From JBBSHE01 sp038253325 (GTDB taxonomy: Bacteria; Actinomycetota; Actinomycetes; Propionibacteriales; Nocardioidaceae): a stretch of DNA of 64,000 nt. Shown here in pieces: positions 15,222 through 25,935 of this stretch. Position numbers and translations under genes: made by a program. The stretch lies in NCBI GenBank assembly GCA_038253325.1, contig JBBSHE010000002.1:1-64000 (forward strand), read 5' to 3'. Below the pieces are notes generated by a model, which saw nothing but the letters and a program-made list of their open reading frames with translations, was not told where the DNA came from and ran no database searches. The stretch's first letter is position 1; each line of letters opens with the position of its first letter.

Positions 15222-16006
15222 GTGCGACCATCCCGATGGCGACCGATATCAAGATCGGCCAGCACGTCACCACTCAGCTGTTCGGTCTCACGTTCAACGT
15301 GGACACGATCTGGGCGACGGCAATAGCGGGGCTGGTCGTGGTCGGGCTGGGGCTGTGGGTCCGTTCCAAGGCGAGCGTGGAGAACCCGGGCAAGGTGCAG
15401 CTCGCTTGGGAGTCGATCGTCTCGGAGGTGACGTCCCAGGTGGAGGGCAACCTCGGGCGGGTCAACCCGTTCGTCGTGCCGCTGGCCATCGCCTTGTTCA
15501 CGTTCATCCTGGTTGCCAACCTGCTCGAGCTGATTCCGAGTGGCGAGGACCCGAAGTACCTGCCCGCCCCGACATCGGATGTCAACCTGACGTACGCGAT
15601 GGGCATCCTCGTGATCGTCGGAGTCCACATCTACAGCGTCCGGGAACGCGGCGTGAAGGGCTACTTCAAGCACTACCTGGAGCCCTACCCCGTCATGCTC
15701 CCGCTGACGCTGCTCGAGGAGCTCGTCAAGCCGTTCACGCTGGCGCTCCGGCTCTTCGGCAACATCTTCGCCGGCGGCATCATGATCGCGCTGATCGGGC
15801 TGCTGCCGGCCTTCGCGCTGTGGGCACCGAACATCATCTGGAAGTTGTTCGACATATTCATCGCGCTCCTCCAGGCTTTCATCTTCGCGTTGCTGACCGT
15901 CCTCTATTTCGGGATGGCCGGCCAGTCCCACGACGCCGACGACCACTCGCCGGCACGGGACTCCGACACTGCGGGTGCCGCTCGGCAGACCGAGGGGGCA
16001 CACTGA
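15218..16006 (+). CDS. atpB: ATP synthase Fo subunit a
   Basis: Subunit a forms the two proton half-channels against the c-ring. The essential arginine is R178 in LALRLFGNIFAG, and the following helix holds the usual polar residues. The protein has 262 residues with five to six membrane helices and a hydrophilic C-terminal tail rich in Asp, His and Ala (about 240-262), which is longer than usual. It overlaps the preceding gene by ATGA; 101 bases separate it from atpE. Confidence 0.97.
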   Translation: MSATIPMATDIKIGQHVTTQLFGLTFNVDTIWATAIAGLVVVGLGLWVRSKASVENPGKVQLAWESIVSEVTSQVEGNLGRVNPFVVPLAIALFTFILVANLLELIPSGEDPKYLPAPTSDVNLTYAMGILVIVGVHIYSVRERGVKGYFKHYLEPYPVMLPLTLLEELVKPFTLALRLFGNIFAGGIMIALIGLLPAFALWAPNIIWKLFDIFIALLQAFIFALLTVLYFGMAGQSHDADDHSPARDSDTAGAARQTEGAH

Positions 16007-16107
16007 GTTCGCGGCCTTGGGTCACCGTCGACCCGGTACCAGAGACCACCCACCGGAGATTCGCTTCGACACCGACAAACCCGGGAACCTGACAGCCAAG
16101 GAGAAAC

Positions 16108-16371
16108 ATGGCAAACCCAAGCAATATCGACTCTGCGATCAAGACCGCCGGCGCCTTCGTCGGCGGCGGGCTCGCCCTCGGCGGCGGCGCCATCGGTGCG
16201 GCCATCGGTGATGGCCTCGCCGGCAGCTCCCTGATCCAGGGCGTGGCACGGCAGCCGGAGGCACGGAACCAGCTCCAGGTTCTGTTCTTCATCACGGTCG
16301 GGCTGGTCGAGGCGATGTACTTCATCAACCTCGCGTTCATGGCGTTGTTCGTGTTCGTGCTCGGCAAGTAG
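16108..16371 (+). CDS. atpE: ATP synthase Fo subunit c
   Basis: This is the proteolipid that forms the rotating ring. Two helices are joined by the polar loop ARQPEARNQL. The proton-carrying carboxylate is E68 in ITVGLVEAMYF, and the first helix is Gly/Ala rich, which sets ring packing. At 87 residues it is slightly long because of its N-terminus. A strong ribosome site, AAGGAGAA, suits the high copy number needed. This subunit is the bedaquiline target in mycobacteria. Confidence 0.97.
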   Translation: MANPSNIDSAIKTAGAFVGGGLALGGGAIGAAIGDGLAGSSLIQGVARQPEARNQLQVLFFITVGLVEAMYFINLAFMALFVFVLGK

Positions 16372-16406
16372 CGGCCGGACCACCCCGAGGAGAGGCGGAC
16401 AAGCTG

Positions 16407-16946
16407 ATGGCAACGACGAACCGGGCGAGCAACTTCCTCGTACCGAACGCGACGTTCATCGTCGAGCTGGTCGCGTTCATCATCATCCTGGTCGTGCTCG
16501 GTAAGTACGTCGTCCCGATGCTGAACAAGGCGCTGACGGACCGCCAGGAGTCGATCCGCCGGCAGTTCGAGGAGGCACAGCAGGCGAAGGCCGAGGCCGA
16601 AGCCGCCGAGAAGGAGTACAAGTCGCAGTTTGTGGAGGCGCGGCACGAGGCAGCCCGGATCCGTGAGGAGGCTCGAGAGCAGGGCGCGGCGATCGTTGCC
16701 GAGATGCGCGAGCAGGCGCAGGCGGAGGCGGCGCGCATCCTCGCTCACGGTCAAGCGCAGCTCGAGGCCGAGCGCAAGCAAGTCGTCAGTCAGCTGCGTA
16801 CGGAGGTCGGAAGCATCGCCGTCACCCTGGCCGGGACGATCGTCGGCGAGTCCCTGCAAGACGATGCCCGGCAGAGCCGAACCGTGGAGCGGTTCATCGC
16901 CGACCTGGAGTCTCGCCAGCCGTCGCGAGGATCGGGCAGGCGCTGA
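16407..16946 (+). CDS. atpF: ATP synthase Fo subunit b
   Basis: Subunit b is the stator stalk. One membrane helix (about 18-38) is followed by a long Glu/Ala/Gln-rich coiled coil that reaches up to F1. It has 179 residues and starts at ATG 16407 after GAGGAGAG. The last base of its stop is the first base of the atpH start (TGATG). Confidence 0.96.
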   Translation: MATTNRASNFLVPNATFIVELVAFIIILVVLGKYVVPMLNKALTDRQESIRRQFEEAQQAKAEAEAAEKEYKSQFVEARHEAARIREEAREQGAAIVAEMREQAQAEAARILAHGQAQLEAERKQVVSQLRTEVGSIAVTLAGTIVGESLQDDARQSRTVERFIADLESRQPSRGSGRR

Positions 16947-17755
16947 TGCCCGCTGCATTCGCGGAGGCAGAGACCACCGTCGTCGAGGCGGTCGACGAGG
17001 CCGTCTCCTCAGGGACGGATGCCTCCGAGCTCGGTGGCGAGCTGTTCGGCGTGGTGGCGCTGCTCGACGCCGAGCCGTCCGTTCGACGGGCTATGACCGA
17101 ACCGGCGGTTGATGCCGAGGCGAAGCAGAAGCTGGTCGGTGCCCTGCTGCACGACAAGGTCTCCGCGGGAGCAGAGCAGGTCATCGGAGCGGCCGTCGCC
17201 TGCCGGTGGTCCCACTCCGCACATCTCGCCGACGCGCTCGATCATGCCGGTGTCGTCGCCCACATCGTGAAGGCGGAGGAGGACGGACAGCTCGAAAACC
17301 TCGAGGACGAGCTTTTCCGATTCGGACGGGTCGTCGAGGCGACGCAGTCGCTGCGCAACGCCCTCAGCGATCGACGCGCGCCGGCGGAGGCGAAGCGCCG
17401 ACTGGTACACGGCCTCGTCGAAGGCAAGGTGACGGAGCCGACGCAGCGGTTGCTGGAGCACGCCGTGTCCGGGCGCGGACGCCCGATGCTCCTCCAGATC
17501 GAGGAATTCCAGCAGCTGGCCGCCAAGCGGCGCAACCGGCTGCTGGCAACGGTGCGGGTGGCGGCGCCGATGACCGACGAACAGACCGATCGGCTCGCCG
17601 CCGGTCTCGAACATCAGTACGACCACCCCGTTCATCTCAACGTGATCGTCGACCCTTCGGTGCTGGGTGGTCTGAGCGTGACGGTCGGTGACGAGGTCAT
17701 CGACTCGACAATCGCCAACCGACTTTCGGAAGCCCGCCGCATGGTGGCGGGCTGA
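16946..17755 (+). CDS. atpH: ATP synthase F1 subunit delta
   Basis: Delta clamps the stator stalk to the top of F1. At 269 residues this is the longer actinobacterial form; E. coli delta has about 177. It has a helical N-terminal half (about 1-175) and the conserved C-terminal segment NVIVDPSVLGGLSVTVGDEVID. It is not fused to subunit b, unlike the mycobacterial b-delta protein. The start overlaps the atpF stop by one base. Confidence 0.94.
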   Translation: MPAAFAEAETTVVEAVDEAVSSGTDASELGGELFGVVALLDAEPSVRRAMTEPAVDAEAKQKLVGALLHDKVSAGAEQVIGAAVACRWSHSAHLADALDHAGVVAHIVKAEEDGQLENLEDELFRFGRVVEATQSLRNALSDRRAPAEAKRRLVHGLVEGKVTEPTQRLLEHAVSGRGRPMLLQIEEFQQLAAKRRNRLLATVRVAAPMTDEQTDRLAAGLEHQYDHPVHLNVIVDPSVLGGLSVTVGDEVIDSTIANRLSEARRMVAG

Positions 17756-17809
17756 ACCATGCCCATGCGGTCACCCGCCGACACCCAGAAAGCCCAGGAG
17801 AGCCAAGAC

Positions 17810-19450
<1,641 letters not shown>

Positions 19451-19453
19451 GCG

Positions 19454-20359
19454 ATGGCGGCAACGCTTCGGCAGTACCGAGCGCGGATCAGGTCGACGCA
19501 GGCGACCAAGAAGATCACCCGGGCGATGGAGCTCATCGCCGCATCGCGCGTCATCCGCGCCCAGCACCGTGCCGCCGATGCGACGCCGTACGCCCGCGAG
19601 CTGACCCGGGCCGTCTCTGCCGTCGCGACGTACTCCAACGTCGACCACCCGCTGACGACGGAGCGGGAGGATCCGCAACGCGCCGCGGTTCTGGTCATCA
19701 CGAGCGACCGCGGCCTTGCCGGCGCCTACTCGTCGGCCGTGCTCCGGGAGGCTGGGCGGCTGCACGAGAAGCTGAGCTCTGAAGGCAAGGAGGTGCGTTG
19801 GTACGTCGCCGGCCGCAAGGGTGAGGCCTACTTCCGGTTCCGCCGGCGCGACATGGCCGACTCCTGGAACGGTTTCTCCGAACGTCCCGAGTTTGCGAAT
19901 GCCCGCGACATCGGCACAGCGCTCGTCGACGCGTTCGTCGCGGAGGATGACGGTGTGGACGAGGTCCACGTCGTCTTCACCCGGTTCAGGTCGATGCTCG
20001 TCCAGGAACCTGATGTCATCAGGATGCTCCCGCTGGAGGTGGTCGAGGCCGACGAGGCGCCGAGCAAGGAAGAACTGCTTCCGCTCTACGAGTTCGAGCC
20101 GTCTCCTGAGGAGGTGCTCGATGCGCTGCTCCCCAGGTATGTCAACAGCCGCATCTTCTTCTGCCTGCTCCAGGCAGCGGCGTCGGAGCTCGCGGCCAGG
20201 CAGAGCGCGATGAAGTCGGCGACCGACAACGCCGAGGACCTGATCCAGAAGTACACCCGAATCGCGAACCAGGCCCGCCAGGCCGGAATCACCCAAGAGA
20301 TCAGCGAGATCGTCGGCGGCTCGAACGCCCTCGCCGACGCGACCTCCGGAAGCGAGTGA
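19454..20359 (+). CDS. atpG: ATP synthase F1 subunit gamma
   Basis: Gamma is the rotating shaft that couples the c-ring to F1. The N-terminal helix has the conserved RIRSTQATKKITRAMELIA, and the C-terminal helix has SATDNAEDLIQK followed by RQAGITQEISEIVGG. The product has 301 residues. It starts three bases after the atpA stop and ends seven bases before atpD. Confidence 0.97.
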   Translation: MAATLRQYRARIRSTQATKKITRAMELIAASRVIRAQHRAADATPYARELTRAVSAVATYSNVDHPLTTEREDPQRAAVLVITSDRGLAGAYSSAVLREAGRLHEKLSSEGKEVRWYVAGRKGEAYFRFRRRDMADSWNGFSERPEFANARDIGTALVDAFVAEDDGVDEVHVVFTRFRSMLVQEPDVIRMLPLEVVEADEAPSKEELLPLYEFEPSPEEVLDALLPRYVNSRIFFCLLQAAASELAARQSAMKSATDNAEDLIQKYTRIANQARQAGITQEISEIVGGSNALADATSGSE

Positions 20360-20366
20360 ACAGAAC

Positions 20367-21827
20367 ATGACTGCCACCATCAACGAGAACGACGTCGATG
20401 TCGAAACCCGCGCCGTCGGACGAGTCGCCCGGGTCATCGGCCCGGTCATCGACGTCGAGTTCCCCTCCGACGGGATGCCGGACATCTACAACGCGTTGAA
20501 GGTCGACGTGAAGTTCGCTGACGTCGACCGTACGCTGACGCTCGAGGTCGCCCAGCACATCGGCGACGGCATGGTCCGCGCCATCTCGATGCAACCGACC
20601 GACGGCCTGGTCCGTGGCGCGGAGGTCCTCAACAGCGGTGAGCCGATCTCCGTCCCGGTCGGTGACGAGACGTTGGGCCATGTCTTCAACACGATCGGCG
20701 ACTGCCTGAATCTGAAGGACGGTGAGCGCCTCGAGATCAAGGAACGCTGGCCGATCCACCGGTCCCCCCCGGCCTTCGACGCGCTCGAGGCAAAGACCGA
20801 GATGTTCGAGACCGGTATCAAGGTTATCGACCTGCTCACCCCCTACGTCCTCGGTGGAAAGATCGGCCTGTTCGGAGGGGCCGGGGTCGGCAAGACGGTC
20901 CTGATCCAGGAGATGATCGCCCGGGTGGCACGTGACCACGAAGGCGTGTCCGTGTTCGCCGGCGTCGGCGAGCGTACCCGTGAGGGCAACGACCTCATCA
21001 CCGAGATGACCGAGACCGAGGTCATCGGACAGACCGCGCTCGTCTTCGGGCAGATGGACGAGCCGCCGGGGGCACGGCTCAGGGTCGGACTGTCCGCCCT
21101 GACGATGGCGGAATACTTCCGGGACGTCCAGAACCAGGACGTTCTGCTCTTCATCGACAACATCTTCCGTTTCACCCAGGCCGGATCCGAGGTGTCGACC
21201 CTGCTCGGCCGGATGCCCTCGGCGGTGGGATACCAGCCGACGCTGGCTGACGAGATGGGTGTCCTGCAGGAGCGGATCACGTCGACCCGTGGTCACTCGA
21301 TCACCTCGATGCAGGCGATCTATGTGCCGGCCGACGACTACACCGACCCGGCTCCAGCGACCACGTTCGCTCACCTGGACGCGACCACGGAGCTGTCACG
21401 CGACATCGCGTCTCTCGGGATCTACCCGGCGGTCGACCCTCTGACGTCGACGTCCCGAATCCTCGACCCGCGTTACATCGGGCAGGACCACTACGACACC
21501 GCCAACCGGGTGAAGTCGATCCTCCAACGCAACAAGGAGCTCCAGGACATCATTGCAATCCTCGGTGTCGACGAGCTGTCCGAGGAGGACAAGATCGTGG
21601 TGGCGAGGGCGCGCCGGATCCAGCGCTTCCTGTCCCAGAACACCTATGTCGCACGGCAGTTCACCGGTATCGAAGGATCGACGGTCCCGCTGAGCGATAC
21701 CGTCGAGGCGTTCGCGAAGATCTGCGACGGCGACTACGACCATGTGGCCGAGCAGGCGTTCTTCATGTGCGGTGGTCTCGACGACGTCGACCGGAAGTGG
21801 GCGCAGATCGAGAAGGAGACCTCGTGA
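20367..21827 (+). CDS. atpD: ATP synthase F1 subunit beta
   Basis: Beta carries the catalytic sites of ATP synthesis. The P-loop is GGAGVGKT, the catalytic glutamate is in GERTREGND, and the Walker B strand is VLLFIDNIFRFTQ. The C-terminal DELSEEDK motif matches the conserved DELSEED lever that contacts gamma. It has 486 residues. Its stop overlaps the atpC start by GTGA. Confidence 0.98.
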   Translation: MTATINENDVDVETRAVGRVARVIGPVIDVEFPSDGMPDIYNALKVDVKFADVDRTLTLEVAQHIGDGMVRAISMQPTDGLVRGAEVLNSGEPISVPVGDETLGHVFNTIGDCLNLKDGERLEIKERWPIHRSPPAFDALEAKTEMFETGIKVIDLLTPYVLGGKIGLFGGAGVGKTVLIQEMIARVARDHEGVSVFAGVGERTREGNDLITEMTETEVIGQTALVFGQMDEPPGARLRVGLSALTMAEYFRDVQNQDVLLFIDNIFRFTQAGSEVSTLLGRMPSAVGYQPTLADEMGVLQERITSTRGHSITSMQAIYVPADDYTDPAPATTFAHLDATTELSRDIASLGIYPAVDPLTSTSRILDPRYIGQDHYDTANRVKSILQRNKELQDIIAILGVDELSEEDKIVVARARRIQRFLSQNTYVARQFTGIEGSTVPLSDTVEAFAKICDGDYDHVAEQAFFMCGGLDDVDRKWAQIEKETS

Positions 21828-22201
21828 GCGACCCCTTGCGGGTCGACGTCGTCGCCGCCGACCACACCGTCTGGTCGGGTGAGGCGACGATCGTGCTGGC
21901 GCGAACGACGGACGGCGACATCGGGATCCTCGCCAACCACGCACCGGTGCTGAGTGTGATGACCGCCGGACCGGTGGAGGTTCGCACAGCCGACGGCGAC
22001 CATCTCGTGGTCGCCGTCGACGAGGGCTTCATCTCGGTCGCGAAGAACCGGGTGTCGATTCTTGCGGAGTACGCCCAGCTGGCGAGCGAGATCGACCTCG
22101 ATGCCGTGAAGCAAGAGCTCGAACGAGCCCAGGCCGACGACGACGGCGCAACCGTTCAACGAAGCGAGGCGCAGATCCGCGCGGTCGAGAAGGCGCGCTA
22201 G
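21824..22201 (+). CDS. atpC: ATP synthase F1 subunit epsilon
   Basis: Epsilon sits at the foot of the shaft and can inhibit ATP hydrolysis. The N-terminal beta-sandwich carries VVAADHTVWSGEA and GDIGILANHAPVLS. The C-terminal helices (about 88-125) are short, as in other actinobacteria. The start is GTG 21824, overlapping atpD, giving 125 residues. It closes the atp operon, 12 bases before the DUF2550 gene. Confidence 0.95.
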   Translation: MSDPLRVDVVAADHTVWSGEATIVLARTTDGDIGILANHAPVLSVMTAGPVEVRTADGDHLVVAVDEGFISVAKNRVSILAEYAQLASEIDLDAVKQELERAQADDDGATVQRSEAQIRAVEKAR

Positions 22202-22213
22202 GCGACCGACGCC

Positions 22214-22669
22214 ATGAGGTGGTGGGAGCTCGTCGACTCGGTTGCGGCTCTCGTCGCCCTCCCGATCGCGGTGTGGGTCGTTCTATATGGTCGCCGGCGC
22301 TGGCTGGGCCGGCGCGGTGCGACGTTCGACTGCAGCCTCCGGGTGATCGCGACCACGGCCCGGCAACCGAGGCGGCCTGCGCACGGATGGATGCTGGGGC
22401 TCGGTCGCTACGCCGATGACGACCTCGAGTGGTTTCGGGTGTTCTCGTTGTCCCTGTCTCCCAAGCGGGTGCTGCCGCGATCGGTGGCGATGACGAACCG
22501 GCGCGTCCCCGAGGCAGCAGAGTCGTACACCCTGTACGTCGGGCACGTCGTCATCGGGCTGGAGACGCCGACCGGACCCGTCGAGCTCGCGATGAGCACC
22601 GAAGCGCTGACCAGCTTCCTCGCCTGGACCGAGGCCGCGCCGCCCGGTCCACGTCGCGTCGTCAGCTGA
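22214..22669 (+). CDS. DUF2550 family protein
   Basis: This 151-residue protein has one N-terminal membrane helix (about 8-25), a basic stretch, then a soluble domain with GLGRYADDDLEWFRVFSLSLSP. The same kind of protein follows atpC in mycobacteria (Rv1312). Function is unknown; the fixed position suggests a link to the membrane or to ATP synthase, but nothing in the sequence proves it. The last 8 bases overlap the convergent adenosyltransferase gene. Confidence 0.85.
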   Translation: MRWWELVDSVAALVALPIAVWVVLYGRRRWLGRRGATFDCSLRVIATTARQPRRPAHGWMLGLGRYADDDLEWFRVFSLSLSPKRVLPRSVAMTNRRVPEAAESYTLYVGHVVIGLETPTGPVELAMSTEALTSFLAWTEAAPPGPRRVVS

Positions 22670-23255
22670 CGGCCGGCTTCTGCTGCTGGTCGCCGCCCGC
22701 CTTCCACAAGACGTCTCCGACCGTGCGGTTCGCATGACGGGTGAGGATGAACAGCAGGTCACTGAGTCGGTTGAGGTAGGTGACGGCAAGCGGGTTGACG
22801 GAGTCGCCGTGGACCTCGATCGCCGTCCAGGCCGAACGTTCGGCGCGCCGGGTGGCGGTGCACGCGACATGCAGCAGCGCCGCACCCGGGGTGCCGCTCG
22901 GCAAGATGAACGACCGCAGCTTCTCGAGCGGCTCGTTGTAGTGGTCGCACCAGCCTTCGAGCCGTTCGACATACCCTGCGGCGACCCGCAAGGGCGGGAA
23001 CTCCGGATCGGCGACGACCGGCGTACAGAGGTCGGCGCCGACGTCGAACAGGTCGTTCTGGACGGTCCGCAGCACGTCGGCGACATCGGGATCGACGTTG
23101 CCGAGCTCGATGACCACGCCGATGTGCGCGTTCGCCTCGTTGACGTCTCCGTAGGCCGCGACCCGGGGGTCGGTCTTCGGTGCCTTGCTCATGTCGCCCA
23201 GTCGGGTCTCGCCGCCGTCGCCGGTCCGGGTGTAGATCCTCGTCAGGTTGACCAT
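22662..23255 (-). CDS. PduO-type ATP:cob(I)alamin adenosyltransferase
   Basis: This enzyme transfers adenosine from ATP to cob(I)alamin to make adenosylcobalamin. The ATP loop TRTGDGGETRLGDMSK at the N-terminus, YGDVNEANAHIG, and RAERSAWTAIEVHG and YLNRLSDLLFIL in the C-terminal helices are typical. It is 197 residues long and corresponds to Rv1314c of M. tuberculosis. It can supply the cofactor for the two B12-dependent mutases in this window (23886-25877 and from 63131). Confidence 0.93.
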   Translation of the reverse strand: MVNLTRIYTRTGDGGETRLGDMSKAPKTDPRVAAYGDVNEANAHIGVVIELGNVDPDVADVLRTVQNDLFDVGADLCTPVVADPEFPPLRVAAGYVERLEGWCDHYNEPLEKLRSFILPSGTPGAALLHVACTATRRAERSAWTAIEVHGDSVNPLAVTYLNRLSDLLFILTRHANRTVGDVLWKAGGDQQQKPAVS

Positions 23256-23489
23256 GTCCGCAACCCTATTCCCACGCGTGGGACGCCAGTCCGACGTATC
23301 TGATCCGATCGAGTGGCCTCCTTGCCGGTGTGAGGACCTACCGAGATGAGAAGCGCGTCGTTCATTGCTCCGGTGACAGCTGGACGCGAAGCCGTATCCG
23401 TTCGGTCACGATCTGATGACGGGGGGCAACCGGCGCCGAGCAACGGACGTTGAACTAAGGAGAGCACGAACACAGGCTTGGGAACCGCC

Positions 23490-23807
23490 ATGGGATTGAT
23501 CAGAGCCGATCCGACGACCGTCGTGTACGCCGGGGAGTACATCGACGTGCGCAACGTCGGCGTGGTCCGCGAGGCGTTGCGCGAGGCGATCGACCGGGGC
23601 GACCCGCTGGTGCTCCTCGACGCCTCGGACCTTCGGGCCATCGACGCCACCGGCCTCGGGATGCTCACCGCCGCCCACTTCCGCGCAGAGCGCAGTGGCT
23701 GCGATCTGCGGGTGCACCATCCCGGCTCGGCGGTCCGCCGGGTGCTCGCGGTGACCGGCCTGAACCGAGTGCTCCACCTGGACCGGCACCTCAGCCTCAC
23801 GGGATGA
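23490..23807 (+). CDS. STAS-domain protein (anti-sigma antagonist-like)
   Basis: This is a lone STAS domain of 105 residues, like SpoIIAA or RsbV, which bind anti-sigma kinases. The phosphorylation site normally reads D-S-S-G or D-[ST]-S/T-G; here it is IDATGLGML, with T54 as the possible acceptor in place of Ser. No anti-sigma kinase is nearby. I chose ATG 23490. TTG 23478, which would add four residues, is closer to the AAGGAG at 23457 and cannot be excluded. A 12-base palindrome, CCCACGCGTGGG (23271-23282), lies in the upstream gap, otherwise empty. Confidence 0.85.
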   Translation: MGLIRADPTTVVYAGEYIDVRNVGVVREALREAIDRGDPLVLLDASDLRAIDATGLGMLTAAHFRAERSGCDLRVHHPGSAVRRVLAVTGLNRVLHLDRHLSLTG

Positions 23808-23885
23808 GGCGCGCGCCCGCGATGTGACCGATCTGCCACACCCGACGTCGGACCGAGGGTTGCACGAGGGGCTTACGCTCGGACC

Positions 23886-25877
23886 ATGGCCGACCGACCG
23901 TGGGTGATGCGGACGTACGCGGGGCACAGCTCCGCTACCGCGTCGAACGCGCTGTACCGGCAAAATCTCGACAAGGGCCAGACCGGGCTGTCGGTCGCAT
24001 TCGACCTCCCGACGCAGACCGGGTACGACCCGGACTCCCCCCTGGCCCGCGGAGAGGTCGGAAAGGTCGGTGTTCCCGTTCCGCACGTCGGCGAGATGCG
24101 CCGGCTCTTCGAAGGCATCCCGCTGGCGGAGATGAACACCTCGATGACGATCAACGCCACTGCCCTCTGGCTGCTCGCGATGTACCAGGTCGTCGGGGAG
24201 GAGCAAGGAGTCGGACCGGCGAGTCTCCAGGGCACGACCCAGAACGACATCATCAAGGAGTACCTGGCCCGCGGGACGTACGTCTTTCCCCCCGAAGACT
24301 CGTTGCGGCTCACCAGCGACCTGATCGCGTACTCGGTCGAGCAGATGCCCAGGTGGAACCCCGTCAACATCTGCAGCTACCACCTTCAGGAGGCAGGCGC
24401 GACGCCGGTACAGGAGCTGGCGTTCGCGATCAGCACCGCGATCGCCGTGCTCGACGCGGTTCGGGACGGCGGCCAGGTGCCGACGCAGCGGTTTCCCGAT
24501 GTCGTCGGTCGCATTTCGTTCTTCGTGAACGCCGGTGTCCGTTTCGTCGAGGAGGTCTGCAAGATGCGGGCGTTCGGCGAGCTCTGGAACGACCTCACGC
24601 TGAACCGGTACGGCGTGACGGATGAGAAGCGGCGTCGCTTCCGGTACGGCGTACAGGTCAACTCGCTCGGACTCACCGAGGCGCAACCGGAGAACAACGC
24701 GCAGCGGATCGTGCTCGAGATGCTCGGTGCCACGCTGTCGAAGGATGCCCGTGCGCGCGCTGTCCAGCTGCCCGCCTGGAACGAGGCGCTCGGCTTGCCG
24801 CGGCCGTGGGATCAGCAGTGGTCGCTGCGCATGCAGCAGGTCCTCGCGTACGAGTCCGACCTCCTCGAGTACGACGACATCTTCGACGGCTCGCACGTCA
24901 TCGAGTCGAAGACAGCACAGCTGGTCGCCGACGCGCGTGCCGAGATCGACCGGATCCAGGCGATGGGTGGCGTGGTTGCGGCGACGGAGTCGGGTTACCT
25001 GAAGTCCCAGCTGGTCGACGCCCACGCGGCTCGCCGGGTCCGGATCGAGTCCGGAGATGTCGTCGTGGTCGGCGTCAACAGGTTCACCGCGACCGAACGC
25101 TCGCCGTTGACCGCCGACCCGAAGAGCGCAATCCAGGCGCCTAACCCCGAGGCCGAGGAGGCGGCGGTCAGGTCGCTTCGGTCTTGGCGTGCCGCCCGCG
25201 ACGCCAATGCGGTGGCCGAGGCGATTGCTCGCCTCGAGGCTGACGCGAAGTCGGGGGTGAACCTGATGGCAGCGACGCTGGCCGCGGTTCGTGTGGGTGT
25301 GACGACCGGGGAGTGGGCGGGTGCCTTGCGCGGTGTGTTCGGTGAGTTTCGCGCTCCCACCGGTGTCGCGTCCGGGCCGTCCGGCGCGGCAGCTGGCGCG
25401 GAGCTCGCGAGGGTACGAGCGTCGGTCCGGCGTACAAGCGAGGAGCTCGGCCGTCGGCTTCGTTTGCTTGTGGCGAAGCCGGGCCTCGACGGACACAGCA
25501 ATGGCGCCGAGCAGGTCGCGGCACGCGCGCGTGATGCCGGATTCGAGGTCGTCTACCAGGGGATCCGGCTGACGCCCGAGGAGATCGTGGCGGCGGCCGT
25601 CGCGGAGGATGTGCACTGCGTCGGCCTCTCGATTCTGTCCGGCTCGCACAACGAGCTGGTCCCCGTCGTCGTCGACGGGTTGCGGACGGCTGGGGTGGGC
25701 GACATCCCCGTGATCGTCGGTGGCATCATCCCTGGGGCCGACGGGGCGGCCTTGCGGGCGCACGGAGTGGCCGCGGTGTTCACACCGAAGGACTTCGCGC
25801 TGACCCAGATCATCGCCGAGATCGTCACCGTGATCCGCCGAGCCCACGGGCTGCGGCCCTTGGCTTCCCCGGAATGA
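23886..25877 (+). CDS. ecm: Ethylmalonyl-CoA mutase
   Basis: This B12-dependent mutase converts (2R)-ethylmalonyl-CoA to (2S)-methylsuccinyl-CoA in the ethylmalonyl-CoA pathway. The N-terminal segment RTYAGHSSATASNALY, SVAFDLPTQTGYD, and the long WNEALGLPRPWDQQWSLRMQ block match Ecm rather than the common methylmalonyl-CoA mutase. The C-terminal B12 domain carries the DxHxxG motif in KPGLDGHSNGAEQ. The length of 663 residues is that of single-chain Ecm. The start is ATG 23886. It is separate from ccr (57110-58447), although both serve the same pathway. Confidence 0.93.
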   Translation: MADRPWVMRTYAGHSSATASNALYRQNLDKGQTGLSVAFDLPTQTGYDPDSPLARGEVGKVGVPVPHVGEMRRLFEGIPLAEMNTSMTINATALWLLAMYQVVGEEQGVGPASLQGTTQNDIIKEYLARGTYVFPPEDSLRLTSDLIAYSVEQMPRWNPVNICSYHLQEAGATPVQELAFAISTAIAVLDAVRDGGQVPTQRFPDVVGRISFFVNAGVRFVEEVCKMRAFGELWNDLTLNRYGVTDEKRRRFRYGVQVNSLGLTEAQPENNAQRIVLEMLGATLSKDARARAVQLPAWNEALGLPRPWDQQWSLRMQQVLAYESDLLEYDDIFDGSHVIESKTAQLVADARAEIDRIQAMGGVVAATESGYLKSQLVDAHAARRVRIESGDVVVVGVNRFTATERSPLTADPKSAIQAPNPEAEEAAVRSLRSWRAARDANAVAEAIARLEADAKSGVNLMAATLAAVRVGVTTGEWAGALRGVFGEFRAPTGVASGPSGAAAGAELARVRASVRRTSEELGRRLRLLVAKPGLDGHSNGAEQVAARARDAGFEVVYQGIRLTPEEIVAAAVAEDVHCVGLSILSGSHNELVPVVVDGLRTAGVGDIPVIVGGIIPGADGAALRAHGVAAVFTPKDFALTQIIAEIVTVIRRAHGLRPLASPE

Positions 25878-25935
25878 TTGCTGGGCGACGCATGACCAGT
25901 GCTGTGTCGCTCGAACCCGTCACTAGCATGAGCGG

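Noticed and set aside
22734..23303. A plus-strand frame opposite the cobalamin adenosyltransferase
   Set aside because: The minus-strand protein carries all PduO motifs; the plus frame has none.
23256..23489. A cobalamin riboswitch near ecm or the adenosyltransferase
   Set aside because: No B12-box-like sequence was seen in this gap or directly upstream of ecm.
23406..25847. An 813-codon minus-strand open frame over ecm
   Set aside because: It lies opposite a well-conserved mutase and has only low-complexity Arg/Asp/Gly-rich sequence typical of antisense frames.
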